Below the pieces are notes generated by a model. The model did no database searches, was not told where the DNA came from, and saw only the letters and a list, made by a program, of their open reading frames with translations. The translations under genes were made by a program, and so were the position numbers. 7,946 nucleotides of DNA from DASWIG01 sp965371445 (GTDB taxonomy: Bacteria; Acidobacteriota; Thermoanaerobaculia; Multivoradales; J023): positions 1 through 7,946 of the forward strand of contig CBDUYN010000287.1 in assembly GCA_965371445.1 (NCBI GenBank), read 5' to 3'. The first letter of the stretch is position 1. Every line of letters starts with the position of its first letter. Below, piece by piece: positions 5,671-7,946 of the stretch.

Positions 5671-7946
5671 ATGACCACCTACGACGTCTTCCTAAGCCAC
5701 GCCAGCGGCGACAAGCCGACCGTCGAAGCCCTGGCTCGACGCCTGCGCGAGGACGGCATCGAGCCCTTCCTCGACAAGTGGCACCTCGTCCCCGGCAAGC
5801 CCTGGCAGGAGGCCCTCGAGGACGCTCTCGAGAAAAGCCGCACCTGTGCCGTCTTCATCGGCGCGAAGCTCGGACCCTGGCAGAACGAGGAGATGCGCGC
5901 CGCCCTCGACGAACGTACCGGCAACGATGACTTCCGTGTCATCCCGGTCCTGCTGCCGGGCGCCCCCAGGCCGGACAAGAAGGGCCTGCCGCGCTTCCTG
6001 CGGCGCCTGACCTGGGTCGACTTCCGCGCCGGACCGGAGGACGACGACGCCTATCACCGGCTGCTCTGCGGCATCCGCGGCGTGGCGCCGGACGCCGGAT
6101 CCGTCACCGCGACGCCGGCGGCGCCGCGTCCCTATCGCTCGATGGCCCCGGCGTCCGACCAGTTCGTCCACCGCCGCGAGCTCGACGCCGTCCGCGAGCT
6201 CCTCGTGGACGGCGCCGGCGGCACCGTCGGCATCACCACGGCGCTGCGCGGCGCGGGCGGCTTCGGCAAGACGGCTCTGGCCCAGGCCCTGTGCGAGGAG
6301 GAGGCGGTGCGCGCGGCGTACCCCGACGGCATCCTCTGGGCGCAGATGCGCGACGACGTGCGCGACGCCGACCGCCTCGCCGTCGTCCAGGACGTGATCC
6401 GCTTCTGGCATCGCGACGAAAAGCAGAGCTTCGAGACCCTGCCGGCCGCCGCCGCCCGCCTGCGGGAGGTCCTGGACGGCAAGCGCGTCCTCCTGGTGGT
6501 GGACGACGCATGGAGCTCGGCGGACGTCGAGCCATTCCGCGGCCTCGGCAGCGCCGCTCTCCTGGTGACGACGCGGGACGGCGGCACCCTGCCGGCCCAA
6601 TGCCGGCGCGTCGACGTCGACGCCATGCAGCCCGGCGAAGCGGTGAGCCTGCTGGTCTCGGGCCTCGACACGGGCGGCGTCGGACGTTTCAAAGCCCTGG
6701 CGCGCCGCCTCGGCGAGTGGCCGCTCCTCTTGCGGCTCGTCAACCGGCAGCTGCGCGAGATCTTGGAGGACGAAGGGCGCGCCGTGGACGAGGCCCTCGA
6801 CGCCGTCGAGGACGAGCTCGAGGCGTCCGGCGTCACCGCTTTTGACGTGGACGACGAAGAAGCGCGCGACAAGGCCGTGGAGCGAACGCTCAGCGTCAGC
6901 CTGAGGCGCCTCGAGGACCGCGAGCGTCAGCGCTTCCGGGACCTCGCCGTCTTCCCCGAGGACGCCGACGTGCCGCTGGACGTCCTGGAACGGTTCTGGG
7001 AGCTGCGGACCCGGGACGTCCGCCGACTCTGCAATCGACTGTACAGCCTCTCGCTCCTGCTGCGCTTCGATCGCAAGACGCGGACGATTCGCCTCCACGA
7101 CGTGGTACGCCAGTACCTGGTGGAGGAGCACGACGACCTGTCCGGGCTTCACCGGCAACTGCTCAAACAGTGCCGTCCCCCCGGCGGCAGCTGGAGCGAC
7201 CTGCCGGACGGCGAGACCTACCTGTGGCGTCACCTGGCGGTCCACCTCGCCGGAGCCGGCGAGTGGGCCGAGCTCAGGCGCCTGCTCCTCGACCTCGACT
7301 ACCTCGAGGGCAAGGTGCGCACAGTGGGTGTCAACGCGCTGCTGGCGGACTATGACGTCCTGGCGACGGCTTTTCCCCCCCTCAATCCCCCCAAGGGGAC
7401 GGTGGACGAAGCGCGGACGGTGCAGGAGGCGCTGCGGCTCTCGGCCCACGTGCTGTCACGGGATTGGGGCGCCCTCCTGAGGCAGGTACTCGCGGGGCAG
7501 GTCCTTGGGCGGTTGGGGCAGCTCCACGAGGCGGGGCTCCTGGAAAGGGCGGCGGATCGCGTGCTGCTGTGTCCACGGCACGTGAGGATGAACCGGCCCG
7601 GCGGACCTTTGATCCGCACGCTCGAAGGCCACGGCGACGGGGTCTCCGCGGTGGCGGTGCTGGACGAGAGGCGCGTGGTCTCGGCGTCTCACGACCAGAC
7701 CCTGCGCGTGTGGGACGTCGAGTCCGGCGAGACGATCCGCAGGCTCGAAGGCCACACCTTAGGGGTCCTCGCGGTGGCGGTGCTGGACGAGAGGCGCGTG
7801 GTCTCGGCGTCTTTGGACGACACCCTGCGCGTGTGGGACATCGAGTCCGGCGAGACGATCCGCACGCTCGAAGGCCACACCGACAGGGTCTTCGCGGTGG
7901 CGGTGCTGGACGAGAGGCGCGTGGTCTCGGCGTCTTGGGACCGGAC
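5671..7946 (+). CDS. TIR / NB-ARC (STAND) / WD40 protein, bacterial APAF1- or NLR-like; 3' end beyond the window
   Basis: At least 758 codons, open to the window edge. Residues 1-135 form a TIR domain: YDVFLSHAS (4-12), a BB-loop with DKWHLVPGKPW, and GPWQNEEM, where Glu74 is four residues after Trp70, as for the catalytic Glu of NAD-cleaving TIRs. The NB-ARC ATPase follows: Walker A GAGGFGKT (194-201), Walker B RVLLVVDDAW (272-281), sensor TTRD (Arg302), GEWPLLL (348-354, GLPL-like), a winged helix (about 420-460) and LHD (475-477) in place of MHD. An APAF1-like helical region (about 481-645, with CRPPGGSW and NALLADYD) leads to WD40 repeats from 651. The likely cycle, from relatives, is that the propeller senses a ligand, the ATPase oligomerises and the TIR domain cleaves NAD+. 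The start is supported by GAGGG upstream. No catalytic residue looks lost. The ligand and propeller size are unknown. Confidence 0.93.
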   Translation, partial: MTTYDVFLSHASGDKPTVEALARRLREDGIEPFLDKWHLVPGKPWQEALEDALEKSRTCAVFIGAKLGPWQNEEMRAALDERTGNDDFRVIPVLLPGAPRPDKKGLPRFLRRLTWVDFRAGPEDDDAYHRLLCGIRGVAPDAGSVTATPAAPRPYRSMAPASDQFVHRRELDAVRELLVDGAGGTVGITTALRGAGGFGKTALAQALCEEEAVRAAYPDGILWAQMRDDVRDADRLAVVQDVIRFWHRDEKQSFETLPAAAARLREVLDGKRVLLVVDDAWSSADVEPFRGLGSAALLVTTRDGGTLPAQCRRVDVDAMQPGEAVSLLVSGLDTGGVGRFKALARRLGEWPLLLRLVNRQLREILEDEGRAVDEALDAVEDELEASGVTAFDVDDEEARDKAVERTLSVSLRRLEDRERQRFRDLAVFPEDADVPLDVLERFWELRTRDVRRLCNRLYSLSLLLRFDRKTRTIRLHDVVRQYLVEEHDDLSGLHRQLLKQCRPPGGSWSDLPDGETYLWRHLAVHLAGAGEWAELRRLLLDLDYLEGKVRTVGVNALLADYDVLATAFPPLNPPKGTVDEARTVQEALRLSAHVLSRDWGALLRQVLAGQVLGRLGQLHEAGLLERAADRVLLCPRHVRMNRPGGPLIRTLEGHGDGVSAVAVLDERRVVSASHDQTLRVWDVESGETIRRLEGHTLGVLAVAVLDERRVVSASLDDTLRVWDIESGETIRTLEGHTDRVFAVAVLDERRVVSASWDR
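7621..7946 (+). repeat. Near-identical 123-base WD40 repeats with clustered variable codons
   Basis: Direct in-frame repeats of exactly 123 bases (41 residues) lie at 7621-7743, 7744-7866 and 7867-7946 (third copy cut by the window edge). The core AVAVLDERRVVSAS is identical at DNA level in all three, and TLRVWD in the two complete copies. Copies 1 and 2 differ in 7 of 41 codons, all amino-acid changing. Variation falls at the residues after EGH (GDG, TLG, TDR), the residue after the next Val (S, L, F), the residue before the structural Asp (H, L, W) and the one after it (Q, D, R). A Val/Ile and an Arg/Thr change occur near the repeat end. Confidence 0.95.

Noticed and set aside
5692..7449. 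A 585-codon open frame on the minus strand, opposite the TIR gene
   Set aside because: Its translation is rich in Ala, Val, Gly, Arg and Glu with no recognisable domain, while the plus strand has a full set of TIR and NB-ARC motifs. This is the usual third-position GC shadow.
7621..7946. CRISPR array or non-coding tandem repeat
   Set aside because: The 123-base units are in frame, encode canonical WD40 motifs (GH, S-x-D, WD), and lack spacer-like unrelated sequence.

Overview
The window is GC-rich (about two thirds G+C by eye) and gene-dense. Its codons end mostly in G or C, which leaves many long open frames on the wrong strand. A bifunctional penicillin-binding protein shows a peptidoglycan-building bacterium. 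High GC, a PBP1A-type enzyme with an OB insert, and an APAF1-like TIR/NB-ARC/WD40 protein would fit a Gram-negative lineage such as Acidobacteriota or Myxococcota. That placement is inference; no rRNA or other lineage marker is present.

Layout. Positions 80-2590 (minus) encode a class A penicillin-binding protein (glycosyltransferase plus transpeptidase). Positions 2619-4610 (plus) encode the complete excision-repair helicase subunit UvrB. The two are divergent, with only 28 bases between the preferred start codons. Their best -10 elements overlap on opposite strands in that gap, and neither start has a clear Shine-Dalgarno sequence. Positions 4611-4922 hold no intact gene: a strong REP-like hairpin follows uvrB, and a possible decayed PIN-toxin tail lies on the minus strand. 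Positions 4923-5497 (minus) form a two-gene toxin-antitoxin operon: a DUF2281-like antitoxin followed by a MazF/PemK-like toxin, with stop and start codons sharing one base. A 173-base divergent control region (5498-5670) separates this operon from a large plus-strand gene that begins at 5671 and runs off the window.

That last gene is the most interesting part. It encodes at least 758 residues: an N-terminal TIR domain, an NB-ARC (STAND) ATPase with Walker A, Walker B, sensor and MHD-like motifs, an APAF1-like helical region, and the start of a WD40 propeller. The architecture resembles plant and animal NLR/apoptosome proteins and bacterial STAND immune sensors. The WD40 repeats have an exact 123-base period. 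Copies 1 and 2 differ in 7 of 41 codons and the partial third copy in a few more, and every difference changes an amino acid. These changes cluster at a few fixed positions, as expected for a homogenised but diversifying recognition surface.

Functionally, the left half is housekeeping (cell wall synthesis and DNA repair). The right half looks like an accessory conflict or defence segment next to uvrB: a toxin-antitoxin pair divergent from an NLR-like sensor with a probable NAD-cleaving TIR effector.
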